Part shown: positions 18,487 to 26,457 of the stretch, in pieces
How the letters are laid out: each line of letters starts with the position of its first letter
Position numbering within the stretch: position 1 is the stretch's first letter
Source: an uncultured Collinsella sp.
GTDB lineage: Bacteria > Actinomycetota > Coriobacteriia > Coriobacteriales > Coriobacteriaceae
NCBI GenBank assembly: GCA_958435945.1
Contig: CAUBIC010000005.1
Span: 1-64,000, forward strand
Length of the DNA stretch: 64,000 nucleotides
Direction of reading: 5' to 3'
Notes under the pieces: model-generated
Seen by the model: the letters and a program-made list of their open reading frames with translations, nothing else
What the model was told of the DNA's origin: nothing
The model's database searches: none
Made by a program: the position numbers and the translations under genes

Positions 18487-19737
18487 TTACTGGCGCTGTT
18501 TGGGCTCGGTGACGATGGCTCGGACGATGCGGGGACGATCGGTGAGGTCGTGGACGATGCGCACGTCCGAGAGACCAGCCTGGCGGCAGAGCTCGGCGGC
18601 GACGTCGAGGGCACCCTCGTAGAGCTCGCAGGCAAACAGGCCGCCGGCGCGCAGCATATAGGGCGCCGCATTGAGCAGGCGGCGGAAGATATCAAGGCCA
18701 TCGGCACCGCCCTCGAGCGCCAAATCGGGCTCGAAGTCCTTGACCTCGTGCGGCAGCGAGCGCATGACGTCGGTCGGAATGTAAGGCGGGTTGGAGACGA
18801 GCACGTCGAAGGTGCCCCATTCCTCGCGGGAGATAGAGCTCACCAGGTTGGTGAGGCTGAAGGCGACCTCATCGGACGTAAGCCCGAGCGCGTCGCGGTT
18901 TTTGGTGGCCAGCTCGATGGCGCGCGGCTCGATATCGGTAGCGGTGCAGGTGACATGGCCGCGGCGCTCCCAGGCAAGGGAGAGCGAGATGCAGCCCGTG
19001 CCGCAACCGACCTCGAGAACGCGGGCGATACGGGGCTCGACCGGAGCGGGCGCGGCGGCATCCTCCGTCAGAGACGCCTCGTGGTCGGCGCCTTCGATGG
19101 CGATGCCGTATTCGTCGAGCTCGGGCTCGGCGGCCTCCTCGGCCTCGGCATCTGCTGCCTGCGCGGCGGCTTCCTCGGCCTCGCGGTCGGCCAGTTCCTC
19201 GGCATAGGCACGGCTGCCCAGTACGTCGCTGCCTAGCGCCGCCTCATCGGCAGCTGTGAGGTTAGCGGCACGGCGCTCGGCCGTCGCTCGCTCGTCGGCC
19301 AACGCGGCTTCGGCTTTGCGCGCTTGCTCGACCTCGTCGTTCCAGGGCAGCTCAACGCGCTGACGGGCGGCAGCCTCGGGGCTCAGCACCTCGGCATCCA
19401 GATAGTTCAGGACTTCTTCGACGAGCATCTCGGTCTCGGGGCGCGGGATGAGCACGCCGGGGGCGCACGCGACGTCGATCATGCGAAACTGCGTGCTACC
19501 GGTGATGTACTGCAGCGGTTCGCCCTTGGCGCGGCGGACGACCGCCGCGTGCATGGTCTCGAGCTGCGCCGCATCGAGCGTCTCGTCCATACGCATATAT
19601 AAGTCGATGCGCGTCAGACCCGTGGCTGCGCACAGCAGCCATTCGGCAGAAAGACGGGGGTGTTCCTCGCCGCGCTCGGCCAGGTACTCCTTGGTCCACT
19701 CGAGACAACGCTTGATGGTCCAGATCTCGTTTGCCAT
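18487..19737 (-). CDS. prmC: Release factor glutamine methyltransferase with a long acidic insertion
   Basis: N5-glutamine methyltransferase that methylates the GGQ glutamine of release factors. The N-terminal helical domain (residues 1-110, with LQYITGSTQF and PGVLIPRPETEMLVEEVL) and the Rossmann methyltransferase domain (EVGCGTGCISLSLA from about 242, catalytic NPPY in VSNPPYIPTD) are both intact. Between them lies an unusual stretch of about 120 residues (about 115-235) rich in Ala and Glu (AEEAAAQAADAEAEEAAEPE), likely helical or disordered. The total is 416 residues against a usual 270-290. The ATG at 19737 has GGGGAGG upstream. It follows prfA, the normal partner, but nearly 600 bases and a repeat separate them. 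Confidence 0.92.
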   Translation of the reverse strand: MANEIWTIKRCLEWTKEYLAERGEEHPRLSAEWLLCAATGLTRIDLYMRMDETLDAAQLETMHAAVVRRAKGEPLQYITGSTQFRMIDVACAPGVLIPRPETEMLVEEVLNYLDAEVLSPEAAARQRVELPWNDEVEQARKAEAALADERATAERRAANLTAADEAALGSDVLGSRAYAEELADREAEEAAAQAADAEAEEAAEPELDEYGIAIEGADHEASLTEDAAAPAPVEPRIARVLEVGCGTGCISLSLAWERRGHVTCTATDIEPRAIELATKNRDALGLTSDEVAFSLTNLVSSISREEWGTFDVLVSNPPYIPTDVMRSLPHEVKDFEPDLALEGGADGLDIFRRLLNAAPYMLRAGGLFACELYEGALDVAAELCRQAGLSDVRIVHDLTDRPRIVRAIVTEPKQRQ

Positions 19738-20129
19738 GGGGTCCTCCCCTCTTAAGCGCCAGGCGGCGCGCGAATGTCGGAGCAGATTGTACGCGAGGCC
19801 AGCGCTTGGCAAGAGACAATTGAAGGCGATTATCGAGAATCAGCCCAGATTTTTGGTTTGGCCCCGTCCAAAGTGTTCATTCGTCGACGTTCATATCTGC
19901 ATCCGTCAAGCTTTTGGCAAGGTTGCCCCTAACCTGACCAATATCTAACCAAACGCTTGCCACATCACTTGACGCGCGACGCACCAAAAAGGGCCCCGCG
20001 ACTTCTTGGACGATTTTTCGAGCAATATTTTCAATAACAGATGAATACCGCCAATTGCTTTAAGCAGGTAAGCAGCTTAATATCCAACAAAGCAGATTAA
20101 ATAAACTCGAAAAGTATTTTACCCAACCC
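19738..20129. other. Intergenic DNA between prmC and repeat copy B
   Basis: About 390 bases with no credible gene. The part from about 20020 to 20125 is clearly A+T-rich compared with the surroundings and may hold a promoter for prmC or foreign or decayed sequence. I see no firm motif. Confidence 0.4.
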
Positions 20130-20332
20130 AGTCATTTAAGAACGTCCCCAATGACTACCTTGGAAACCCCGCAGGTTGAGCATAAGTCAGCGAAAACGCC
20201 CCTAAGCGAGCAAGGTGACGTGAAAGAGGAGGGAAGCGTACTTTGGTACGCGACCGACGATTGAACGTCAGATTGCCGCTTAGGGGCGTTTGCAGCGTCG
20301 AGCAGTTACGGCGTTTGGTAAAACGCCGTAAC
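20130..20332. repeat. Composite structured repeat, copy B
   Basis: Second full copy of the family described at 4585. The 28-base half palindrome is at 20130-20157. The long stem reads CGCCCCTAAGCG (20197-20208) with CGCTTAGGGGCG (20277-20288), a different sequence from copy A but still perfectly paired. The inner hairpin is GCGTAC / GTACGC. The last hairpin, GTTACGGCGTTT / AAACGCCGTAAC (20305-20332), touches the prfA stop codon. Confidence 0.8.
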
Positions 20333-21400
20333 TTAAACCGCCTGTGCCAGCTTCTCAGCACGCTCGGCGGCGGCGAGCGCCTCGATCACGGTGCCGAGCT
20401 GGTCGCCCAGAAGAACGCCGTTGTAGGTGGAGTTGAAGCCGATGCGGTGATCGGTCACGCGGTCCTGGGGCTGGTTGTAGGTACGGATCTTCTCGGAACG
20501 GTTGCCGTGGCCGATCTGGCTCTGGCGCTCGGCGCCGAGCTCGGCCTGCTGCTTCTCGAGTTCCATCTCGTACAGACGGGCACGCAGCATCTGCATGCAG
20601 ACCTCGCGGTTCTGGATCTGGGAGCGCTGCTCCTGCGACTGCACCACGGTGTTGGTGGGCAGGTGAGTGATACGCACGGCGGAGTAGGTGGTGTTAACGC
20701 ACTGACCGCCAGGGCCCGAAGCGCAGTAAGTGTCGATACGCAGGTCGGACTGGTTGATCTGGACGTCAATCTCCTCGGCCTCGGGAAGCACTGCGACGGT
20801 TGCCGTGGAGGTCTGGATGCGGCCCTGGGACTCGGTCTTGGGAACGCGCTGGACACGGTGCACGCCGGACTCGAACTTCATGACGGAGTAGACGCGGTCG
20901 CCCTCGACCTTGAACTCGATGGACTTAAAGCCGCCGGCCTCGCTGGGACTGGAATCGAGCACGGTGGTCTTCCAGCCGCGAGACTCGCAAAAGCGCTGGT
21001 ACATCTTGTACAGGTCGCCGGCGAAGATGGCCGCCTCGTCGCCACCGGCGGCGGAGCGAATCTCGACGATGGTATTCTTGTCGTCGTTGGGGTCGCTCGG
21101 GATGAGCATGTACTTGATATCTTCCTCGAGCTGGGGAAGCTTAGCCTCGTTTTCGGAGATGTCCATCTGGAGCATCTCCTTCTCATCGGCGTCGGTGGTA
21201 TCGTGGAGCATTTCCTTGGCAGCCTCGATGTCGTCGAGCGCGCCGATGTACTCGCGCGAGGCAGCAATGAGGTCGGACTGGTGCGCGTACTCCTTGTTGA
21301 GACGCGTGAACTCCTTGATGTCGGAGGCGACGGCCGGGTCGGACAGCTTCTTCTCGAGCTCCTCGTAGGCCTTGATGATCTTTTCGAGCTTGTCGCGCAT
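20333..21400 (-). CDS. prfA: Peptide chain release factor 1
   Basis: Class I release factor recognising UAA/UAG, 355 residues. The anticodon-like region is HRVQRVPKTESQGRIQTSTATVAV, with PKT where RF1 has PxT, and the peptidyl-hydrolysis motif is GPGGQCVNTTYSAVR. The C-terminal SEKIRTYNQPQDRVTDHRIG segment is diagnostic. It is the substrate of PrmC, which is encoded downstream. The repeat hairpin begins at the base after the stop codon. Confidence 0.96.
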   Translation of the reverse strand: MRDKLEKIIKAYEELEKKLSDPAVASDIKEFTRLNKEYAHQSDLIAASREYIGALDDIEAAKEMLHDTTDADEKEMLQMDISENEAKLPQLEEDIKYMLIPSDPNDDKNTIVEIRSAAGGDEAAIFAGDLYKMYQRFCESRGWKTTVLDSSPSEAGGFKSIEFKVEGDRVYSVMKFESGVHRVQRVPKTESQGRIQTSTATVAVLPEAEEIDVQINQSDLRIDTYCASGPGGQCVNTTYSAVRITHLPTNTVVQSQEQRSQIQNREVCMQMLRARLYEMELEKQQAELGAERQSQIGHGNRSEKIRTYNQPQDRVTDHRIGFNSTYNGVLLGDQLGTVIEALAAAERAEKLAQAV

Positions 21401-21608
21401 GGCAGGACTCCTTTATATGCGTGAAGATGAAAATCGGCAGAGTTGATGGGGCGCATGGCGCCACTGCGGGGGTAAGCCCAGCTAGAACATGTCGATCTTC
21501 AGATACATGCGCATCCCTTCGCGTGTGGGGTACATAGTTGCGGTCTAACCCATACATGATAGCGTGCGCAGACAAACCTGCATATAACCCGCACGGAATG
21601 AGTGGACG

Positions 21609-21664
21609 TAGCCGTTGGGTATGTTCCTTAACGACTAGTCGTTTAAGAACGTTCCCAACGGCTA
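21609..21664. repeat. 56-bp palindromic repeat
   Basis: A near-perfect foldback: TAGCCGTTGGG... pairs with ...CCCAACGGCTA around a central ACGACT|AGTCGT, with 24 of 28 positions matched. A second copy of identical length lies at 26204-26259, and single 28-base halves are at 4585 and 20130. It sits in the gap between prfA and the M20 peptidase gene. Just after it (21665-21692) is a degenerate GACAAAG hairpin. Confidence 0.75.
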
Positions 21665-21691
21665 ACAAAGGGACTGTCGCTTTGTCACATT

Positions 21692-23119
21692 CTAGAGCGT
21701 GTGGAGCAGAGCGATGAGGAAGCGGACACCCTGGAGGTAGGCACGGCGGGTAATGCGCTCGTTAGTGCCGTGGACACCGCGCTCGCACTCGTCATCGTCG
21801 ACCACAAACGCCGAAAAACGAATGCACTCGGAGCAAATGCGCTGATAGTTGGCAGCGTCGGTCGCGCCGATGACAGTTGAGGGGACGATGCTGACAGGAG
21901 CCCCGCCCGTCGTAGATGATCCGTTTTCCTCCGTCCCCTTTGGATCGCGGAAATAGCGGGCGGCAATGGCGCGAACGGCCTCGAGCCCCGATCCACCGAC
22001 ACGCGGGGACGGCGAGGGCTCGGAGCTGCCGGGGCCGAGTTCGACCTCCACACGTCCGGCAAGGCCCGCCGCGGCAACGGCCTCGCAGCAGCAGGTAACG
22101 ACATCGGCCACGCCCGTACCCTCGAGCATGCGGAAGTTGATATTGGCCCACATATCCTGTGGCATCACGTTAGCGCCAGTGCTGCCGCCCTCGATCTGCG
22201 TGGGCGCGCAGGTGGTCGTCACCAGCGGATAGAGCTTTTTGCTGACGAGGCAATCGCGGACAATGGCATCCCCGTTGGCAGCAATCTCATCGGCCGTGTA
22301 GAGCCCCAGCTCGACGAGCTGTACGGCAAGCAGATCGGTCACACGCGTCGGCCACTCGATATCGCAGATTGCGGCGATGGCACGGCTCAGCACCTCGAGC
22401 GAAGTGCCGCCGTAGGGGTTAGACGAATGCCCGCCTTCACTCTTCGTCTTGAGCACGATATCGGCATAGCCCTTCTCGGCAAGGTCGGCATGCATAAGCC
22501 AACCCTCGCCCGCGCCGTACTCGGCAGCCGAAACAATACGGTAGTCGCCCTCGTCGATCAGGTACTCAAGCTCAATGCCGCGCTCCTCGAGCACGCGACC
22601 GATGGCGCCTGCGCCGTACTGCGTAGTCTCCTCGTCCTGGCCAAAGGCGAGCAGCAGGGTGCGCTCGTGCTCCCAGCCATGCGCCAGCGCATACTCAACC
22701 GCCTCGAGAATGCCTGCGACCTGGTCCTTCATGTCGATAGCGCCGCGACCCCAAATGTAGGTGTCATCCACGTGGCCACTAAAGGGGGCATGCGTCCAGT
22801 CAGCCTCGGTGCCGGGCACCACGGGAACCACGTCCATGTGGCCCATGAGCATGACGGGTTTGAGGGCGGGGTCGGAACCGCCAAGCGTCACCAGCAGCGA
22901 ATGGTCGACAAGCTCGACCTCGCCCACCGCAAACACGCGCGGCCAGGCCTGCTGCATATAGGCGCGCAGGTCGTCGAACGGCTGCCAGTTCACCGCCTCG
23001 GCATCCATGCTCGAGACGGTCGGAAACGACAGCACGCGGCCCAGGCGTTCGCACGCGCCAGCTTCGTCCAAATCGGCAAAATCATCCTCATGCGCAAAGA
23101 AGCGCCAAACCTCGGCCAT
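21692..23119 (-). CDS. M20-family metallopeptidase (carboxypeptidase-like)
   Basis: Di-zinc peptidase/deacylase of the M20/M25/M40 group, close in layout to PM20D1/Gly-X carboxypeptidases; cytoplasmic, no signal peptide. The 475-residue protein has MGHMDVVPV (first metal pair), WGRGAIDMKDQ (bridging Asp), GQDEET (catalytic Glu pair) and a dimerisation domain with SEGGHSSNPYGGTS. Near residue 400 the coding DNA contains a copy of an intergenic repeat (21918-21946), read as DPKGTEENGS. The ATG at 23119 has GAAAGGA upstream. Substrate unknown. Confidence 0.88.
   Translation of the reverse strand: MAEVWRFFAHEDDFADLDEAGACERLGRVLSFPTVSSMDAEAVNWQPFDDLRAYMQQAWPRVFAVGEVELVDHSLLVTLGGSDPALKPVMLMGHMDVVPVVPGTEADWTHAPFSGHVDDTYIWGRGAIDMKDQVAGILEAVEYALAHGWEHERTLLLAFGQDEETTQYGAGAIGRVLEERGIELEYLIDEGDYRIVSAAEYGAGEGWLMHADLAEKGYADIVLKTKSEGGHSSNPYGGTSLEVLSRAIAAICDIEWPTRVTDLLAVQLVELGLYTADEIAANGDAIVRDCLVSKKLYPLVTTTCAPTQIEGGSTGANVMPQDMWANINFRMLEGTGVADVVTCCCEAVAAAGLAGRVEVELGPGSSEPSPSPRVGGSGLEAVRAIAARYFRDPKGTEENGSSTTGGAPVSIVPSTVIGATDAANYQRICSECIRFSAFVVDDDECERGVHGTNERITRRAYLQGVRFLIALLHTL
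21918..21946. repeat. Repeat fragment inside the M20 peptidase gene
   Basis: GATCCGTTTTCCTCCGTCCCC followed by a GGATC end forms a short foldback. Its near-identical copy lies in intergenic DNA at 34970-34998. Here it is in frame in the coding region of the M20 peptidase. Confidence 0.65.
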
Positions 23120-23191
23120 GGCATCCTTTCGATTGTGATGACGAGGGCCGCCCCACCGGAGCGGCCCTGCCACATAAGCGTTTGCGGTCGG

Positions 23192-23977
23192 TTATTTGTC
23201 CTCGAGATAACGCGAGAGGAACTCGCGGGTGCGCTGGTGCTTGGGGTTGCCGAAGAGCTCGGCCGGCGCGGCATCCTCGAGTACCACGCCCTTGTCCATA
23301 AAGACCACGCGGTCGGACACGGTTCGGGCAAAGGCCATCTCGTGCGTGACGACGACCATGGTCATGCCGTCGGCCGCGAGCTTGCGCATGACCTCGAGCA
23401 CCTCGCCCACGATCTCAGGGTCGAGCGCGGAGGTCGGCTCGTCGAACAGCATGATCTGCGGATTCATGCACAGGGCGCGCGCGATGGCCACGCGCTGCTT
23501 TTGGCCACCGGACAGGCGACCCACAGCGGCGTGCGCGAACTTTTCGAGTCCCACGCTGGTCAGATGCTCCATCGCGACCTTCTCGGCCTCGGCCTTGCTC
23601 ATCTTTTTGAGCGTAACGGGCGCGAGCGTGCAGTTGTCGAGCACATCCATATTGTTGAACAGGTTAAAGCCCTGGAACACCATACCGATGTCCTCGCGCA
23701 GCTTGTTGATGTTGCAGCGCTCGGCCGTGAGGTCCTGGCCGTGGAACCAGATGTGGCCCGCGTCCGGGGTCTCGAGCAGGTTGAGGCAGCGCAGAAAGGT
23801 CGACTTGCCCGAGCCCGAGGCGCCGATGATGGTGACGACCTCACCGGATTTGACGGACAGGTCGATGCCTTTGAGCACCTCGAGCGAGCCGAAGCTCTTG
23901 CGTAGGCCCTCGACGCGGATGAGCGGCTCATTAATCTGTGCGGCGGCCGCAGCGCCGGTAATGGCGGTATCTGCCAT
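23192..23977 (-). CDS. Polar amino-acid ABC transporter ATPase
   Basis: ATP-binding subunit of a PAAT-family importer, 261 residues. Walker A is GASGSGKST, the Q-loop is VFQGFNLF, the signature is LSGGQKQR, Walker B is IMLFDEPTSALDPE and the switch histidine is in VVTHEM; all are intact. The N-terminal tail of about 18 residues is Ala-rich. GAGGAG lies 7-8 bases upstream of the ATG at 23977. It is the last gene of the binding protein-permease-ATPase operon, 22 bases after the permease. Confidence 0.95.
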   Translation of the reverse strand: MADTAITGAAAAAQINEPLIRVEGLRKSFGSLEVLKGIDLSVKSGEVVTIIGASGSGKSTFLRCLNLLETPDAGHIWFHGQDLTAERCNINKLREDIGMVFQGFNLFNNMDVLDNCTLAPVTLKKMSKAEAEKVAMEHLTSVGLEKFAHAAVGRLSGGQKQRVAIARALCMNPQIMLFDEPTSALDPEIVGEVLEVMRKLAADGMTMVVVTHEMAFARTVSDRVVFMDKGVVLEDAAPAELFGNPKHQRTREFLSRYLEDK

Positions 23978-23999
23978 GATGATTCTCCTCGTCTTAGGC

Positions 24000-25148
24000 C
24001 TAGTTAGAGCTGGGCAGCGTGGCCGGAGCCTCGGCACCGAGTTTTTTGCCAAAGGCTTCGAGCAGACGGCTTGCCACGAGCGTCAGGATCAGGTAGACCA
24101 CGAGCGCCACGCAGTAGACCTCCATCTGGCGGTAGTACACGCCGGCGACCGTAGTAGTGGCGTACATGAGGTCGAACACGCCGATGACCGAGAGCACCGA
24201 CGAATCCTTGATGTTGATGATGAGCTCGTTGGTGAGCGCCGGAATCGCGTTTTTAATGCCCTGGGGGAACACGACCTTGCGCATGGCCTGCCACTGCGAC
24301 AGACCCAGCGAGCGCGCCGCCTCGGCCTGGCCGGGATCGATGGACTCGATGCCACCGCGCAGGACCTCCATCATGTAGGCGGTGGAGTTGAGCGAGATGG
24401 TGACGAGGCCGGCGGTGAAGGTACTCCAAATCTGGTTGGCCTGGGCGGTCTCGAAGCCCATGCCGCGCAAAACGGTGAAGCCCGCGTAATAGATGAGCAG
24501 GCCCTGGACCATCATGGGTGTGCCGCGCACGATGGTGGAGTAGATGGTCGCAAAGCCGCGGCCAATGCTCTTAAAGAAGCGCACCAGGTCGTTGTCCACG
24601 CGATCGAAGGTCTGAATACGCAGGAACACAAAGAGCAACGCCAGGAAGAACGCGATGACGGTGCCGAAGGTGGCAAGCGCGATGGTGATCTCGATGCCGC
24701 GGATGAAGAAGTCGCCGCTCTTGTAGGTCATGTAGACCAGGCTCGACAAAAAGTCGCTAGGGTTGGAATCCGAGACAATGCTCACCTGCACCAGGTCGAT
24801 AAACGACATGACGCAGCGGTCCACGAAAAAGATCGCCGCGATGGCGACCACGACGTAGCTGCCCAGGCGCGCGCCGCGGCGGAAACGCTCGGATGCGAAC
24901 GGCGACTTTTCGCGATAGTCATTCCAATGCATGAGTTTAGTGACAAGCGCCGCCGCCGACACGACGAGCCAGGCCCAAAGGATTGCCCAGAGGCAGTCTT
25001 GGAACACGCCCGTAGGCGCCAAGAAGCTCAGCGGCGTGGGGTTGCGCTGGCTAAACGCCAGGCCGAGCGCCGCGATAACGCTCGTGCCCAGGTACACATA
25101 ACGGTGGTCGGCCTTGATAAAGGAGGCCAGACGATTGATGGTTTTCAT
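24000..25148 (-). CDS. Polar amino-acid ABC transporter permease with N-terminal extension
   Basis: HisM/GlnP-type permease. The C-terminal 230 residues form the usual five-helix domain with the EAA loop EAARSLGLSQWQAMRKVVFP and PQGIKNAIPALTNELI. The N-terminal 145 residues add about three extra membrane helices (AALGLAFSQ..., CLWAILWAWLVVSAAALV, YVVVAIAAIFFVDRC) not present in standard permeases, giving 382 residues in all. A single permease gene implies a homodimer. It lies 9 bases downstream of the binding-protein gene. Confidence 0.92.
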   Translation of the reverse strand: MKTINRLASFIKADHRYVYLGTSVIAALGLAFSQRNPTPLSFLAPTGVFQDCLWAILWAWLVVSAAALVTKLMHWNDYREKSPFASERFRRGARLGSYVVVAIAAIFFVDRCVMSFIDLVQVSIVSDSNPSDFLSSLVYMTYKSGDFFIRGIEITIALATFGTVIAFFLALLFVFLRIQTFDRVDNDLVRFFKSIGRGFATIYSTIVRGTPMMVQGLLIYYAGFTVLRGMGFETAQANQIWSTFTAGLVTISLNSTAYMMEVLRGGIESIDPGQAEAARSLGLSQWQAMRKVVFPQGIKNAIPALTNELIINIKDSSVLSVIGVFDLMYATTTVAGVYYRQMEVYCVALVVYLILTLVASRLLEAFGKKLGAEAPATLPSSN

Positions 25149-25157
25149 GCTGCCTCC

Positions 25158-26084
25158 CTATGCCGGCTGACGGTCGAGGCACGCGTCCCACATTTGGTCG
25201 CGCTCCTCTTGGCTAATGCCCTTGAGCGTCTTGTCGATGAGCTTAAGGAGCTTGTCCGAACCCTTGCGGCAGCCGACGTTTGCCGCGACCTCCTGCTTAA
25301 AGCCCTCGCCCTCGGCAAAATGAATGGGGACGATGCCCGGGTTTTGGGCCATATAGCCCTTCTCGTTCTCGGTGTTGTAGGTCACGGCGTCGCAGGTGCC
25401 CTGCAGCAGGTTCGAAAATACCGTGGGGACGGAGTCGACCGGGTTCTTGTGCACAACGCCCGGAATCTCGTCGATGACGGTATCGAGCATGGTGTCCTTT
25501 TGGCCGAGGACCGTAGCGCCGCTAAAGTCGCTGAGCTTGGTGGCGTTCTGGTAGGGCGAGCCCTCTTTTACGAACAGGCCAAAGTAGCCAATGAAGTACG
25601 GATCGGAAAAGCCGACGGACTCCTCACGCTCGGGCGTGGCGCTCATACCGGCGATGATGAGGTCGATCTGGCCGTTGTTGAGCGAGTCAATAAGGCCCGA
25701 AAAGCTCTGCTTGACGGCGACGGGCTCGCCGCCGAGGGCCTTGCAGACGATCTTGGCGATCTGCACGTCGTAGCCATCGGCGTAGGCTCCCTGCACGTTG
25801 TCGATGGGAATGGTGTACTCGCTGGCCTCGGAGACCTGCCAGTTGTACGGGGCGTAGGCCGCCTCCATACCGATACGGATCTTGTCCTTGCCAATAACGG
25901 AATCGGACAGGTCGTCGCGACCGCCGCCCGTCGTGGGCTGAACTACTTCCAGCGTGGAGGGGCGCTGGCAGCCGGCAAGTGCGCCGGCGACGACGGTAGC
26001 ACTCGCAGCAAGAGCGCTACCCAAGAAGATACGACGGCTGCACACCGGCTGTGGATGCGCGTCGCGTTGATGGGGAGAATGCAT
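25158..26084 (-). CDS. Amino-acid ABC transporter substrate-binding lipoprotein
   Basis: Extracellular solute-binding protein family 3, 308 residues. The N-terminus is a lipoprotein leader (SRRIFLGSALAASATVVAGALAGC) with lipobox LAGC; the paired arginines resemble a Tat signal. The mature part shows GMEAAYAPYNW, DVQIAKIVCKALG and DLIIAGMSATPEREESVGFSDPY, all typical of polar amino-acid binders. The ATG at 26084 has GGAAGG upstream. It is the first gene of the importer operon. The ligand cannot be predicted from sequence. Confidence 0.94.
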   Translation of the reverse strand: MHSPHQRDAHPQPVCSRRIFLGSALAASATVVAGALAGCQRPSTLEVVQPTTGGGRDDLSDSVIGKDKIRIGMEAAYAPYNWQVSEASEYTIPIDNVQGAYADGYDVQIAKIVCKALGGEPVAVKQSFSGLIDSLNNGQIDLIIAGMSATPEREESVGFSDPYFIGYFGLFVKEGSPYQNATKLSDFSGATVLGQKDTMLDTVIDEIPGVVHKNPVDSVPTVFSNLLQGTCDAVTYNTENEKGYMAQNPGIVPIHFAEGEGFKQEVAANVGCRKGSDKLLKLIDKTLKGISQEERDQMWDACLDRQPA

Positions 26085-26151
26085 AATCTGCCTTCCCTGT
26101 TGAATCGTATGCTGACGACTTAACAGGATACCGCTCAGCGTTACTTCCAGC

Positions 26152-26177
26152 AGATGCATATATAAGATGCATATATA
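26152..26177. promoter_or_regulatory. Tandem 13-bp repeat upstream of the amino-acid importer
   Basis: AGATGCATATATA occurs twice without a gap (26152-26164, 26165-26177), about 70-90 bases upstream of the binding-protein start. The A+T-rich TATATATGCAT pattern is loosely like ARG boxes, but the 13-bp period does not match standard ArgR spacing. It is a candidate operator or promoter region. Confidence 0.45.
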
Positions 26178-26203
26178 CAAATTAACGAACTGAAAACGAT
26201 TAG

Positions 26204-26456
26204 TAGCCGTTGGGGACGTTCTTAAACGACCAGTCAAACAAGAACGTCCCCGATGGCTACACCCGATGACTACTTGACAGAAGCGGCGACATCGATGATC
26301 TGACAATGCCAGCGAGCGCCATCCAGAGCGAACAAGTTGGCATGAAAAAGGCAAGGCATAGACCTTTTGGTCATGCCTTGCCTTTTGAATGACAAATTGT
26401 CGCTCTGGGCGGCGCGCAGCATCGACCGGTCCGCCGTTCGTTAGAACGGCGGAACC
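26204..26456. repeat. 56-bp palindrome joined to composite structured repeat, copy C
   Basis: A complete 56-bp palindrome (26204-26259; TAGCCGTTGGGGACG / CGTCCCCGATGGCTA) is followed by copy C of the composite element. Its long stem is CCAGAGCGAACAA (26323-26335) with TTGTCGCTCTGG (26397-26408). The inner hairpin AAGGCAAGGCAT... (26349-26384) runs into T on the minus strand. The last hairpin GGTCCGCCGTTC / GAACGGCGGAACC (26428-26456) lies next to the epimerase-like stop codon. Confidence 0.8.
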
Positions 26457-26457
26457 T

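Noticed and set aside
23229..26123. Open frame of over 900 codons antisense to the amino-acid ABC importer
   Set aside because: All three sense genes carry intact family motifs and ribosome sites; the antisense product is His/Arg-rich with no domain.
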